A stretch of DNA of 64,000 nt from Rhodoferax sp. OV413 (GCA_945861785.1 CAMAWD010000003.1:1-64000), one strand, 5' to 3'. Shown: positions 16,599-26,281, counted from the stretch's first letter. Notes: generated by a model not told the origin, from the sequence alone. Translations and numbers: made by a program.

Positions 16599-17564
16599 TC
16601 ATTCCGGCTTGCGACCGATTCGTTTGACGTCCTTTTCCGACAAGGACAAATCATTTTTAATGAATGCCTGAAGCTCTTCCGGTTTGGTCGCCCATACATC
16701 GATGCCGATGTTGGTTATCTTGGTCCGATAGTCTTCCGAGTTGACGATTTCAACCAATACCTGCCGCAACTTGTCGATCGCTGAGGGTGGCGTTTTTGCG
16801 CGAACGGAGACAGCCATCCAGGTAGCGCCCAGCATGTCCGGGTAGCCTATTTCCTTGAACGTCGGGACATCCGGCAAGAGGGCAGAGCGTTGCTCGCTCG
16901 CCACCGCCAGGGGCCGTAGCTTTCCCGACTTGATCATGGGCAGGGCGGAAGAAATGCCCGAGGAAAACGTTTGCACGTCGTCCGACATCACCGCCACCAG
17001 CGCTTCGTTCGACCCCTTGTACGGAACCGCAACCATCTTCACGCCGGCCACGCTGGTAAAGCGGTCACTGAGCAATTCGGTGAAGCTGCCGGTGGTTGCA
17101 TAGTTGGTTTTGCCGGGCCTGTCCTTCAGATATTTCACGAATTCTGGGATGGTCTTTACCGGCAGCGATGAGGACACGACAAATACGATCGGCAAGGCAC
17201 CCACGGCCACGATCGGCACGAAATCATCCAATACATAGCCGGGGTCCTTGACCAGCAGGAGATTGCTTGCGACGCTGCTCGTCTCCAGGAAAAGGGTATG
17301 GCCATCGGCGGGCGCTTCGAGCACGACTCGCGTCCCCACCAGGGTATTGGCACCGGGCTTGGTCTCGATGATGACCGGCTTGCCGAGTTTAGGAGCCATT
17401 CGCTCGCCGAGAATGCGCGCCAGGATATCCACCGGGCCTCCAGGACCGTACGGCACGATCAATCTGACTACTTTGGAGGGGAATTCCTGGGCAAAGCTTA
17501 CCGATGTCCACAGCGTGGTCAAAACAATTGCGACGAGCAGTCGCGTCAGTCTCCGATAGTGCAT
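16599..17564 (-). CDS. TctC/Bug-family periplasmic solute-binding protein
   Basis: 321 residues with a signal peptide (hydrophobic residues 8-25, ending SFAQE), FPSKVVRLIVPYGPGGPVDI, GANTLVGTRVVLEAPADGHT and VAVPYKGSNEALVAVMSDDV. Start ATG 17564, with only a weak ribosome site visible. Downstream on the same strand is the truncated acyl-CoA ligase, so this binding protein has lost its catabolic partner. Ligand unknown. Confidence 0.9.
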   Translation of the reverse strand: MHYRRLTRLLVAIVLTTLWTSVSFAQEFPSKVVRLIVPYGPGGPVDILARILGERMAPKLGKPVIIETKPGANTLVGTRVVLEAPADGHTLFLETSSVASNLLLVKDPGYVLDDFVPIVAVGALPIVFVVSSSLPVKTIPEFVKYLKDRPGKTNYATTGSFTELLSDRFTSVAGVKMVAVPYKGSNEALVAVMSDDVQTFSSGISSALPMIKSGKLRPLAVASEQRSALLPDVPTFKEIGYPDMLGATWMAVSVRAKTPPSAIDKLRQVLVEIVNSEDYRTKITNIGIDVWATKPEELQAFIKNDLSLSEKDVKRIGRKPE

Positions 17565-18442
17565 TCAAATGCTCCTAGAGCCTACCAATTGAGTTCAAAA
17601 CTGAGCGAGTGTATGCGATCTATTGACCCCGTCCTTCCCCCGAACACCTGAACGCGATACACCTGCGGCTTTCAAAAGGAGAGCTCGATGGGTGAGAAGA
17701 AATCGAAGTCGCTGCAGGACTTGAAGGCGGCTGAAATCTCGGGCCTGAAACTTGGCGCGTACGCGGTGCAGAACCAGATCGACGGGCACCGACTGTACGA
17801 GGCCAAGCGCTTGGGATCGCACTGGAATAGGATTTTCAAACGCCATAGGACACCCCAAGAACAGGCCTCAAAAGGCTCTCGGCCGAGCCCGCAGAGGGCC
17901 CCGAAGTACGCAAGTCTGGGCGGATTTAGCACGCGATCCGGGCGTCTGGAGGCTCGGCGCTGGCGAGCTGGCAGGTCTTTGAACCTTCACGGCGCGCAGG
18001 ATTGGACCCTGGTCTCAGGGTTGACCCTGATGTTGGCCATGGCTTGCCGACACAGCGCGCAGCGCCACCCCGGCTGCAGGGTGGCCGCAGCCCGACAGCG
18101 CGAGCGGCTAAAGCAGCGAAGTGCGGCCCCGCCTCGCGCACCCGACCATTGGGCGGCGACGGCGGATCCAACCCCAGACACCCACGCTGCCAGACGCTAC
18201 AGCTCTGGACCGCCAACCGGGGGCACTACTCGGGGCGGCTGAAGGATGTGTTTGCGATGGCAACGACAAGACGCAGACAAGGGAAGACCGCAGAGTCGTG
18301 CCTTGTACCCGCAACGATACGGGTCGAATGACAAAGCGTTGACGCTGAGCCCAAGTTGGCCTGCCGTCCGTTTCAACGGGCTGACTGGCAACAGTCTGGG
18401 CTCGAAAAGTCGAATTGGGGATCCCAATTGAACGGAATGCTG
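17565..18442. other. gene-poor interval with one small possible ORF
   Basis: About 880 bp without a recognised gene. The only item with a strong start is a plus-strand ATG at 17690 preceded by AAGGAG; it encodes MGEKKSKSLQDLKAAEISGL and continues in a basic, low-similarity reading frame with declining codon quality after about residue 55. I do not recognise it and treat it as a fragment. A 7-bp inverted repeat (AATTGGG 18413-18419, CCCAATT 18423-18429) lies just before the promoter of the next operon. The rest looks like decayed insertion-element sequence. Confidence 0.4.
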
Positions 18443-18461
18443 TATTATTATGTCCGGACAT
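18443..18461 (+). promoter_or_regulatory. promoter -10 with overlapping GntR-type operator
   Basis: A -10-like TATTAT (18443-18448) is followed at once by ATGTCCGGACAT (18450-18461), a perfect 12-bp palindrome. It precedes the binding-protein gene at 18499. The same palindrome or close variants occur in the other promoter regions of the block that contains the UTRA-GntR gene, so I assign it as that regulator's operator by inference. Confidence 0.7.
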
Positions 18462-18498
18462 TTGACCTTCGGCGACTCTACTTTTGGAGGACTCAGGA

Positions 18499-20043
18499 AT
18501 GAAACTGGAAAACTTATTGGCAATGTCGACACGCGGCACCGTTGCGGCCTTGGCAGTAGCAGCGTTTGCGGTGCTGGGTTCTCCTGTGTCGTGGGCGCAG
18601 TCCCTTGGCACGGTGACTATTGGAACTCACCTGGACGTGGACACCCTTGATCCGACACAAAACATCAACACCCACCAAAGGTGGGTTTACCGGCATATTT
18701 TTGACCCGCTGATCACGCTCAGCGCGGATGGCAAGGTACTGCCCGCCGCAGCCCAACGTTGGGAGCAGATCGACCCGCTCACCTGGCGATTCCATTTGCG
18801 GCGCGATGTCAAGTTCCACAACGGTGAGCAGCTCACCGCCGCCGCGGTGAAGCTCGCGGTTGAACTCATGCAAAAGCCGGCCTCCCAGGCACGCAGCTAC
18901 TACTCGCGCTTCAAGGAGGTACGGGTAGTTGACGACTTCACGGTCGATTTGATCACTGACAAACCGTTCGCGAATGCCTTGATTCTGGTGGCGGATTACC
19001 TGCTGCCGGTTCCGCCAAAGTATTTCGCGGAAGTTGGCGCAGAAGGGATCGCGCGCCGACCCATCGGCACTGGCGCCTACAAGTTCGTCAGTTGGCGTCG
19101 TGGTGACCGTGTCATCCTGGAGGCCAATCGCGAGTGGTGGAACGGGCGACCCAAGGCTGATCGGGTGGTGTTCTGGCCAATTCCGGAGCCGGGCACGCGC
19201 GTCGCGGCATTGCTCAATGGCGAAGTGCAATTGATATCGAATGTGCCGCAAATCCAGGTCGAAAAGGTCAAGAGCTCCAGCGCTGTCCGCATCGAAGCCG
19301 CTGATCAGGGCGCGTTGCCAATATGGGGCGGTTTGGTGGTTGATCGTGAAGGCCTGAAGGACAAGAGGGTTCGCCAAGCCATCAACTATGCGGTAAACAA
19401 GCAGGCGATTGTCGAGCGCCTGCTCCAGGGTTACGGCCGGGCCATGGGGCAGCCATGTTCAGCGCAGACGTCGTGTTACGACGCGACCTTGATGCCCTAT
19501 CCTTACGACCCGGACAAGGCACGTGCCTTGCTGCGCGAGGCCGGCGTGCAGAACCTCAGCCTGAAGCTGCATTTCCCGACGGGAGTGGTCTCGAACGGGC
19601 CAGAGCTGTCGCAGGCGATCGCCGCGGATCTGGCTCGAGTGGGCATCAAGACCGAGATAATCCAGGACGAGTGGAAGGTCTTCGCGGAGAAGCTTTTCGA
19701 CTTCAAGAACAAGCAGGCCAATCTCGGCGACCTGTTCCTGATGTACTACAAGGCAGGGCCAACCATCGAGTTGGTGATGTCGACCGTGCTTGTCACCGAG
19801 AAGAACTGGAACTGGACGCACTATTCCAACCCGAAGGTGGACAATGCCTGGAATCAGGCAGAGTCCACCGTCGATGCCGCCAAGCGAACGGCGATGTTCA
19901 AGGAGATGGCCGCCGTGGTGCGTGATGAGGCGCCCTGGCTCTTCCTGTACGAACCACTCCCGCTGTACGGGGTGAGCAACAAGATCAACTGGAAGGTGCG
20001 GGCCGACGAGTTCATCTACGTCGAGCATATGACCGCACGCTAG
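18499..20043 (+). CDS. ABC importer substrate-binding protein, family 5 (DppA/OppA type)
   Basis: 514 residues with a signal peptide (about 1-33, ending SWAQS) and the family-5 fold: IGTHLDVDTLDPTQNI, YRHIFDPLITLSADG, VKFHNGEQLTAAAVK, GTGAYKFVSWRRGDRV, RQAINYAVNKQAIVERLLQG, PYDPDKARALLREAG. Such proteins deliver peptides, glutathione, nickel or opine-like compounds to a DppBCDF importer. ATG 18499 with GGAGG eight bases upstream was chosen over an in-frame TTG at 18484. It opens an operon with two permeases, HyuB, a hydrolase, two GGT-like enzymes and RidA, under the TGTCCGGACA site at 18451. Confidence 0.92.
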   Translation: MKLENLLAMSTRGTVAALAVAAFAVLGSPVSWAQSLGTVTIGTHLDVDTLDPTQNINTHQRWVYRHIFDPLITLSADGKVLPAAAQRWEQIDPLTWRFHLRRDVKFHNGEQLTAAAVKLAVELMQKPASQARSYYSRFKEVRVVDDFTVDLITDKPFANALILVADYLLPVPPKYFAEVGAEGIARRPIGTGAYKFVSWRRGDRVILEANREWWNGRPKADRVVFWPIPEPGTRVAALLNGEVQLISNVPQIQVEKVKSSSAVRIEAADQGALPIWGGLVVDREGLKDKRVRQAINYAVNKQAIVERLLQGYGRAMGQPCSAQTSCYDATLMPYPYDPDKARALLREAGVQNLSLKLHFPTGVVSNGPELSQAIAADLARVGIKTEIIQDEWKVFAEKLFDFKNKQANLGDLFLMYYKAGPTIELVMSTVLVTEKNWNWTHYSNPKVDNAWNQAESTVDAAKRTAMFKEMAAVVRDEAPWLFLYEPLPLYGVSNKINWKVRADEFIYVEHMTAR

Positions 20044-20089
20044 CCGATCAGGCGTCGTCTTCGCGAGCCTGTTGCCAGGGGAAGCCGCA

Positions 20090-21007
20090 ATGCTCCACGT
20101 CGTGCTGGTACGCCTTTTCAGCTCCATGCTGGTGTTGGTTGGGATCGTCGTCGTCGTGTTCTTGCTCGCCCGGGTTGTGGGCGACCCCGTCGCGTTGATG
20201 ATTCAACCCGGAATGACTGAAGGCGAGATCGGCGATCTTCGACGGGCGCTGGGGACCGACAAGCCACTGTGGCAGCAGTTCGTGGTCTTCGCGGGAAACG
20301 TGGTCCGGGGTGATTTCGGGCTGTCCCCATGGCAGGGGGAACCCGCGTTGGGCTTGGTTCTGGAACGCCTGCCGGCCACGATGCTGTTGACCACCTGTGC
20401 CATGTTGACAGCATTCTTCATCGCGCTGGTCGTTGGTGCCGTGTCGGCTCTGACCCGTGGCAGTGCGATGGACCATGGAGCGATGAGCCTGGTCCTGCTC
20501 GGGCAATCGGTGCCGAACTTCTGGCTTGGCCTGATGCTGATCATGTTGTTCTCGACCACGCTGCACTGGTTGCCATCAGCGGGTTACGGTACTCTTGCCC
20601 ACGTGGTATTGCCGACAGTGACCCTGGCCTTCTTCTTCATGGCGCGGCTGACACGGTTGGTCCGCTCCGAATTGCTGGAGGTGATGGCCCAGGACTACAT
20701 CCGCACCGCGCGCAGCAAGGGTCTGCCACCGGCCCTGATCTTCCGGCGCCACGCGTTCCGAAATATCGCCGTGCCGTTGATCACGGTTCTCGCGGTCGAC
20801 TTCGGCGCCCTCATTGGCGGCGCGGTGGTAACCGAGATGATCTTCGCCTGGCCCGGTGTGGGCAGGCTGATGATCCAGGCCATCGGTCAGCGCGATTTTC
20901 CAATCATCCAGGCCGGGGCTTTCGTCATAGCAGTTGCCGTGGTACTGGCCAATCTGGCGGCCGATCTTGCCTATGCCTGGCTCGATCCAAAGGTTCGTTT
21001 TGTCTGA
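20090..21007 (+). CDS. ABC importer permease (DppB type)
   Basis: 305 residues with about six membrane helices, first at residues 9-29 (SSMLVLVGIVVVVFLLARVV). The cytoplasmic EAA-type loop that docks the ATPase is seen around YIRTARSKGLPPALIFRRHA, and the C-terminus has the FAWPGVGRLMIQAIGQRDFP motif of DppB proteins. ATG 20090 follows GGGGAAG. It works with the binding protein 47 bp upstream and with DppC-type permease whose start overlaps its stop. Confidence 0.92.
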   Translation: MLHVVLVRLFSSMLVLVGIVVVVFLLARVVGDPVALMIQPGMTEGEIGDLRRALGTDKPLWQQFVVFAGNVVRGDFGLSPWQGEPALGLVLERLPATMLLTTCAMLTAFFIALVVGAVSALTRGSAMDHGAMSLVLLGQSVPNFWLGLMLIMLFSTTLHWLPSAGYGTLAHVVLPTVTLAFFFMARLTRLVRSELLEVMAQDYIRTARSKGLPPALIFRRHAFRNIAVPLITVLAVDFGALIGGAVVTEMIFAWPGVGRLMIQAIGQRDFPIIQAGAFVIAVAVVLANLAADLAYAWLDPKVRFV

Positions 21008-21875
21008 TAACAGCGTCAATCCCGATCGTTTTCGCGCCGGGCGGCAGGCTCGCCCGATCCTGCCGATGATCGCCCTGGCGTTGATCGCCCTGGTCGTTTT
21101 TGCGGCATTGTGCGCTCCATTGATCAGCCCCTATCAGCCGCTGCAGGGAAGCATCATGAACAACCTTCGGCCACCGGCCATGGCGGGCGGTGATGGATTC
21201 CCGCACCTGCTTGGAACGGACATTCTTGGTCGTGATGTCCTGAGCGGCATCATCCACGGCGCACGGGTATCGCTGCTGGTGGGTGTTGCGTCGGTGGTGG
21301 GCGCGGGCATCTTCGGCACGGTGGTGGGCATCCTGGCCGGCTACTTCGGTGGCTGGCTGGAGGAGGTGGTCATGCGGGTGGTCGACGTGCAGCTTGCCTT
21401 CCCGTTCATTTTGCTTGCAATCGTGATCATGTATGTGTTGGGGCGCGGCCTGCTCAACGTGATCGTCGTGCTGATCATCGCGAGTTGGCCGCTGTACGCG
21501 CGGGTGGCCCGGGCGCAGGCGCTGCGCTTGCGGACAAGCGAGTTCGTGCTCGCCGCGCGTTCGCTGGGTGCCGCCTGGCCGCGCATCCTGTTGCGTCACG
21601 TCCTCCCGAACGCGCTCACGCCGCTGCTGGTCGTGGCGACGTTCGCGATCCCGCAAATGATCATCTTCGAGGCCGCATTGAGTTTCCTTGGTGTCGGGAT
21701 GCCGCTCGAAGTCGTATCCTGGGGCTCCATGCTCGCTTCGGGCCGCAATTACCTCGAACAAGCCTGGTGGATCGCAACCTTGCCCGGCCTGGCGATCATG
21801 CTCACAGTCCTGTCGGTCAACATCCTGGGGGACTGGCTGCGGGACTGGCTCGACCCCAATTTGCGCCTGGCGTAA
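21000..21875 (+). CDS. ABC importer permease (DppC type)
   Basis: A DppC-like inner-membrane subunit of 291 residues: N-terminal helix IALALIALVVFAALCAPLIS, the HLLGTDILGRDVLSGIIHGA motif, an EAA loop (FVLAARSLGAAWPRILLRHV) and LSFLGVGMPLEVVSWGSMLA near the end. No ATG fits; a TTG at 21000 overlaps the DppB stop by 8 bp and gives a normal length, so translational coupling is likely. The matching ATPase genes are not next but 8.9 kb further, at 30792-32800. Confidence 0.9.
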   Translation: MSDNSVNPDRFRAGRQARPILPMIALALIALVVFAALCAPLISPYQPLQGSIMNNLRPPAMAGGDGFPHLLGTDILGRDVLSGIIHGARVSLLVGVASVVGAGIFGTVVGILAGYFGGWLEEVVMRVVDVQLAFPFILLAIVIMYVLGRGLLNVIVVLIIASWPLYARVARAQALRLRTSEFVLAARSLGAAWPRILLRHVLPNALTPLLVVATFAIPQMIIFEAALSFLGVGMPLEVVSWGSMLASGRNYLEQAWWIATLPGLAIMLTVLSVNILGDWLRDWLDPNLRLA

Positions 21876-21896
21876 TCATCTTGAGGACCTGCCGCC

Positions 21897-23720
21897 ATGA
21901 ATGCACCTGACAAGCAGTCGTCGCTTGCCGCCGTTGACCCGGTCACGATCGAGATCGTAAAGGGTGCTCTGCGCGCGACCCAGGCCGAGATGGAAACCCT
22001 GCTGGAGAGGACGGCGATGTCGCCGATCATTCGTGAGAAGCAGGACTATTTCTGTGGTCTGTTCGACTCCGAGGCGCGACTCCTCATCGGTACCAAGATC
22101 CCGGTCCTCGGAAACATCATCGGACCAATACTGAAGGCGTACCCGCCGCAGACCATGAAACCGGGCGATCTGTACTGGTACAACGATTGTTACGGATCGG
22201 AGGGCGGCGTCTCCCACTCGCCCGACCAGGTCTTCGTCAGCCCGGTATTCAGTGGCGGCGAGATCGTCGCGTACGCGCATTCCTGGGCACATTTTCTGGA
22301 CATCGGCGGCATGCGGCCGGGTTCGACCACGCCGGACGCGACGGATATCTTCCAGGAAGGAATCATCGTCCCGCCGGTGAAGCTGTATGACGCCGGGCGG
22401 CTCAACGAGGAGTTGTTCCGGACCTTCATACGCAATACGCGTTTTCCCGACATGACGCGCGGCGACATGCGCGCGATGATGGCTGCGGTGCGGCTTGGCG
22501 AAAAGCGATTGCTGGAGTTGTTCGGCCGCTACCCGGTCGCGACGCTCAACGGCGCGTTCGAAGAACTGATCGGGCAGACCGAGCGCGCGGTGCGCCAGGG
22601 CTTTCGAGAGCGTTTCCGTGATGGTCTTTATCGGTTCGCCGACCGCTTGGACAGCGACGGACAGGGTAGTGGTCCGGTGACCGTGCGAATGGCGCTGGCC
22701 GCGAATGCAAACACCTTCGTTCTGGACACCGTCGACAGCGACGACCAGGTCAAGGGCGCCGTCAATTTCTTGATGCACCCGTCCGTGCCGAAAATGGTTT
22801 TCGGCATCTACTTCCTGGCCGCTGACCAGGGTCTGTTGTTGAACGAAGGCGTGCTGCGCATACTCGACGAGGTGATCTTGCGCGACGGTAGCCTGCTTAA
22901 GCCTCGCTTTCCGGCCGCGCTCGGCCAGCGTACCAACACGCTGGCCAAGGTGCAAAGTTGTTGCTTGGCGCTGCTCGATATCGCCGACCCAGAGCATGGG
23001 CACGCGGGATCGTCGATCTACTCCTTCAACCAGTTGCGAGGCATTGACTCCCGCACGGGCAAACCATTCCTTAAAAGCATGGGCCTGGGAGTCGGCCATG
23101 GCGCGCGCGCCACGGCCGACGGAATCGATGCGGTGTATTTCATCGCACAGAAGAACTATCCGGTCGAGTTCACCGAGCAAAATTTTCCGCTGAGGGTGCT
23201 GGCCTACGGCATCAATCGTGATTCGGGCGGGCCCGGGCGCTGGCGTGGAGGCGCCGGTGTGGTGCGCGAAGTGGAGGTTCTGACGGAGCAGGCAATGCTG
23301 GGCGTGCGCATGGACAACGTCGACAACCCGCCGTGGGGGCTGGCCGGGGGAATGTGCGGCCGTTCGGGCCGCATCCTGCTCAATCCCGGGTGCCCAGACG
23401 AGCGCCAGTTCCTCAACATGGAAGACGGCATCATCGTCAAGCGTGGCGACGTCATCCGCTTCGAAGCAGTGGGCGGCGGCGGTTATGGCCATCCGTTTGA
23501 CCGCGATTCACTCGACGTGTTGCAGGATGTGGCTGGAGGTTTCGTCAGCGCTGCAAGTGCGCTGCAGGACTATGGTGTCATCATGGCGGAAGGCGGCCAG
23601 TCCGTCGACCATGCGGCCACACAAGAGCATCGTCAGCGGGCCCGTTGGAAGACAAAGCTGTTCCATCGCGGCGGTTATTTTGACGCCGACGAGTGGTACG
23701 ACCGTTACGCAAAACCCTGA
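21897..23720 (+). CDS. hyuB: hydantoinase B / oxoprolinase-type subunit (HyuB)
   Basis: 607 residues of the hydantoinase_B family: DPVTIEIVKGALRATQAEME, LLERTAMSPIIREKQDYFCG, DLYWYNDCYGSEGGVSHSPD, WAHFLDIGGMRPGSTTPDAT and the C-terminal RDSGGPGRWRGGAGVVREVE, FEAVGGGGYGHPFDRD. In N-methylhydantoinase, 5-oxoprolinase, acetophenone carboxylase-like enzymes and caprolactamase, HyuB pairs with an ATP-using HyuA to open a cyclic amide or carboxylate/phosphorylate a substrate. The partner HyuA is divergent at 28445-30514. GAGG precedes ATG 21897. It is in the importer operon, suggesting that the imported compound is its substrate. Confidence 0.92.
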   Translation: MNAPDKQSSLAAVDPVTIEIVKGALRATQAEMETLLERTAMSPIIREKQDYFCGLFDSEARLLIGTKIPVLGNIIGPILKAYPPQTMKPGDLYWYNDCYGSEGGVSHSPDQVFVSPVFSGGEIVAYAHSWAHFLDIGGMRPGSTTPDATDIFQEGIIVPPVKLYDAGRLNEELFRTFIRNTRFPDMTRGDMRAMMAAVRLGEKRLLELFGRYPVATLNGAFEELIGQTERAVRQGFRERFRDGLYRFADRLDSDGQGSGPVTVRMALAANANTFVLDTVDSDDQVKGAVNFLMHPSVPKMVFGIYFLAADQGLLLNEGVLRILDEVILRDGSLLKPRFPAALGQRTNTLAKVQSCCLALLDIADPEHGHAGSSIYSFNQLRGIDSRTGKPFLKSMGLGVGHGARATADGIDAVYFIAQKNYPVEFTEQNFPLRVLAYGINRDSGGPGRWRGGAGVVREVEVLTEQAMLGVRMDNVDNPPWGLAGGMCGRSGRILLNPGCPDERQFLNMEDGIIVKRGDVIRFEAVGGGGYGHPFDRDSLDVLQDVAGGFVSAASALQDYGVIMAEGGQSVDHAATQEHRQRARWKTKLFHRGGYFDADEWYDRYAKP

Positions 23721-23734
23721 ACCCGAGGAATTCC

Positions 23735-24544
23735 ATGCCAAAGCTGCGCGTTTCCGACATCGAGATGCACTATGAGGAGGTCGGCAACGGCCCGCCCCTG
23801 CTGATTTCAACTGGCTGGGCCCGTGCAGAAAGGGCTTTCATCCAGCACCGCGAATTGCTTGCCAAGGATTTCCGTTGCATTCGCCACGACCATCGTGGCA
23901 TCGGCGCTAGCGATTCTCCTGACGCCCCCTACAGCATCGAGGCCATGGCTGACGATCTTGCGGGGCTGCTCGATGCCTTGAACATACCGCGCTGCCGGGT
24001 GCTCGGGGGCGGCGGAATGGGCGCGCTGGTATGCATGGAGCTCGCGATCCGCCACCCCCAGAAGGTGTCGGCCCTGATGCTGGGCTCGCCGTGCCTGAAG
24101 GTCGACAACTTCCTGCGCGAGACCCTGCAGATGTGGAAGGAGTTGCGCCGTCTCGATCCGGTGCTGTGGGCGCGCGAGGTGACCCTTTGGTGCTACACCC
24201 CCGAGACCTTCAACGCCCGGCCCGACTTGACCGCCGCGGCGGCCCGCGCCCGGGGTGGGGAGCAGACCTTCGCTCAGCCGTGGTCATTTGACCGCATTGT
24301 GGATGCGTATTGCGCCTACGATGCGACCGGCCGTGCCGGCCGCATCAACTGTCCGACACTGGTCACCAGTGCCGGTGAGCAGGACCTGATCACCGGGCCG
24401 CGCTTCGCCTATGAGGCGCAGCGAGCCATCCCGAATTCCAAACTGCACATATTCGAGCGCACCTCTCACAACTTCTGGGTCGAAAAATTTGACGAGTGGG
24501 GAGCAGTTACGCGCGATTTCTTTGGTACCCATGGCGATGACTGA
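23735..24544 (+). CDS. alpha/beta-hydrolase fold protein lacking the nucleophile serine
   Basis: 269 residues with the alpha/beta-hydrolase pattern: HYEEVGNGPPLLISTGWARA, RCIRHDHRGIGASDSPDAPY, and a C-terminal acid and histidine (TSAGEQDLITGP, ERTSHNFWVEKFDEW). The nucleophile elbow, normally G-x-S-x-G, reads GGGGMGA at residues 91-97, so Ser is replaced by Gly94 (codon at 24014). Ordinary serine-hydrolase chemistry is therefore not expected; a lyase, binding or regulatory role is possible. ATG 23735 follows CCCGAGGAATTCC. It lies 14 bp after HyuB and its stop overlaps the next gene. A truncated homologue follows the second HyuA at 50410, so the association with Hyu genes is conserved. Confidence 0.85.
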   Translation: MPKLRVSDIEMHYEEVGNGPPLLISTGWARAERAFIQHRELLAKDFRCIRHDHRGIGASDSPDAPYSIEAMADDLAGLLDALNIPRCRVLGGGGMGALVCMELAIRHPQKVSALMLGSPCLKVDNFLRETLQMWKELRRLDPVLWAREVTLWCYTPETFNARPDLTAAAARARGGEQTFAQPWSFDRIVDAYCAYDATGRAGRINCPTLVTSAGEQDLITGPRFAYEAQRAIPNSKLHIFERTSHNFWVEKFDEWGAVTRDFFGTHGDD

Positions 24545-26279
24545 GACCAATTTCCGGCGTTCCCGCTACCTGGTCGAGAAGACCGAAGTCGCCAGCCGCG
24601 GCGGACTCGTCGTGGCGCAGCATCCGCTGGCGGCAGAGGCGGGCGCGCGCATCCTGGCGGCCGGCGGAAATGCCGTCGACGCGGCCATTGCCGCCGCAGC
24701 CGCCATCACGGTGGTCGAGCCGTCCATGAGCAGCCTGGCGGGCGGTGGCGCCATGCTGATCCACCTTGCCGAGCAGCGCAAGAATGTCGCCATCGAGTTT
24801 TTGCCGCGCGTGCCGGCCCGCGCGCGGCCCGACATGTACCGCATGCGTGAGGACGGCACCGCCGGCGGCATGTTCGGCTGGCCTCTGGTCGAAGGGGACG
24901 CAAATACCATTGGCGCTCTCTCCGTCGCCGTCCCCGGAACCATGGCTGGGCTCACCATGGCGCTTGAGCGGCACGGAACGCTGCCTCTGGCGCGGCTGTT
25001 TGAGCCGGCCGTCGAACTGGCCGAAGAAGGGTTCATTCCCGACTGGTACCTTTCGACCATGGTGGCAGGCGCCGCGCGACTGATGCGCGGCTTTCCCGAG
25101 ACGACGGACGTCTTCCTGCCGGACGGCCTGCCACCAGCGCCGTCCATACGGGCCTATCTGGCCACCACCAGGTTTCGCCAGCCGCAACTGGCTGCGACGC
25201 TGCGGCGGCTCGGCACCGGCGGGGTCGAGGAGTTCTGTCGGGGCGAGGTAGGGCGCGCCATCGTACGCACGATGGAGCGGCAGGGGGGTGCCATCACGGC
25301 CCAGGACCTGGAGGCCTATCGCGCCATCTACCACGCGGAGACGGCCGAGATCCGTTACCGCGGGTTGACAATGCACACCTTGCCCGGCGCCAATGGCGGC
25401 ACGACAGCATTCGAGGCGCTCAATATTCTTGAGCAATTCGACATCGGCAGCTGTCGTTTCATGGGTGCAGACCACCTGCACCTAATGGCCTGCGCCCAGC
25501 GCGCGGCATTCCTGGATCGGTTCGCCCATATGGCCGACCCGGCGCGGGTCTCGGTGCCGCTGCAGGGCCTGCTTTCCAAGGATTTCGCCCTGGAGCGGGC
25601 GCGCGCCATTTCGCTGGATCGCGCCGGGCCGTTGGCGGCGGGTGACCCATGGCCATATCAGCGATCAAATCAGCCGCAAGACGGGCGCCAGCGCGGAGCG
25701 CTGCGCGACGCCGGGTGCACCACACATCTCTGCGTGTCCGACGCCGCAGGCAACATGGTGACGCTCACGAACACCCTGGGCGACCTATGGGGTTCGTACA
25801 CCATGGCCGAGGGTACCGGAATGCTGCTCAATGACGGCATGATCTGGTTCAACCCGGTCCCCGGTCATATCAACTCGGTTGAACCGGGCAAGGCGCCACT
25901 GTCAAACCTGACCGCAGTGCTCGGCTGCCGGGAGGGTCGTGCCTTGTTTGCGATCGGCGCGCCGGGGGGGCGCAAGGTGACCACTTCGGTGCTGCACTCG
26001 ATCGTGAATTTCGTCGACCACAAGCGCAGCCTCCAAGAGGCCGTGGGTGCGCCGCGACTGCATTGCGAAGGCGCGAAGCTTCAGATCGATTCGCGCGTTG
26101 CGCCGGAAGTACTCGACGAGCTCGCGCGACGAGGCCACGCGTTGGAAATTCTGGAAGAGTCGTTCGTGACGGCCAATTTTGCGCGGCCGGTCGGCATTGC
26201 CGTCGATCCGCAAACCGGCGAGCATCGAAGTGGCGTGGACGCGCTTCGCATGGCCGCGGCGATCGGGATCGCGGACTGA
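24531..26279 (+). CDS. gamma-glutamyltranspeptidase-family N-terminal nucleophile hydrolase
   Basis: 582 residues of the GGT family: GGLVVAQHPLAAEAGARILA, GGNAVDAAIAAAAAITVVEP, GGGAMLIHL, TLPGANGGTTAFEALNI and the autoprocessing site TTHLCVSDAAGNMVTLTNTL, where Thr397 would be the nucleophile freed by self-cleavage. GGTs hydrolyse or transfer gamma-glutamyl amides. No signal peptide is visible, so it is probably cytoplasmic, unlike classical periplasmic GGT. ATG 24531 (or 24537) overlaps the hydrolase stop. A second, divergent GGT follows after 2 bp, so a heteromeric enzyme or two related activities are possible. Confidence 0.92.
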   Translation: MAMTETNFRRSRYLVEKTEVASRGGLVVAQHPLAAEAGARILAAGGNAVDAAIAAAAAITVVEPSMSSLAGGGAMLIHLAEQRKNVAIEFLPRVPARARPDMYRMREDGTAGGMFGWPLVEGDANTIGALSVAVPGTMAGLTMALERHGTLPLARLFEPAVELAEEGFIPDWYLSTMVAGAARLMRGFPETTDVFLPDGLPPAPSIRAYLATTRFRQPQLAATLRRLGTGGVEEFCRGEVGRAIVRTMERQGGAITAQDLEAYRAIYHAETAEIRYRGLTMHTLPGANGGTTAFEALNILEQFDIGSCRFMGADHLHLMACAQRAAFLDRFAHMADPARVSVPLQGLLSKDFALERARAISLDRAGPLAAGDPWPYQRSNQPQDGRQRGALRDAGCTTHLCVSDAAGNMVTLTNTLGDLWGSYTMAEGTGMLLNDGMIWFNPVPGHINSVEPGKAPLSNLTAVLGCREGRALFAIGAPGGRKVTTSVLHSIVNFVDHKRSLQEAVGAPRLHCEGAKLQIDSRVAPEVLDELARRGHALEILEESFVTANFARPVGIAVDPQTGEHRSGVDALRMAAAIGIAD

Positions 26280-26281
26280 GC

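Noticed and set aside
17987-18200. Minus-strand frame with a Cys-rich segment (WRCALCRQAMANI)
   Set aside because: No start signal or recognisable family; probably decayed insertion-element sequence.
21876-23492. 538-codon open frame on the minus strand
   Set aside because: It is fully antisense to HyuB, with His/Arg/Gln-rich low-quality composition and no family motifs; a GC-rich shadow.
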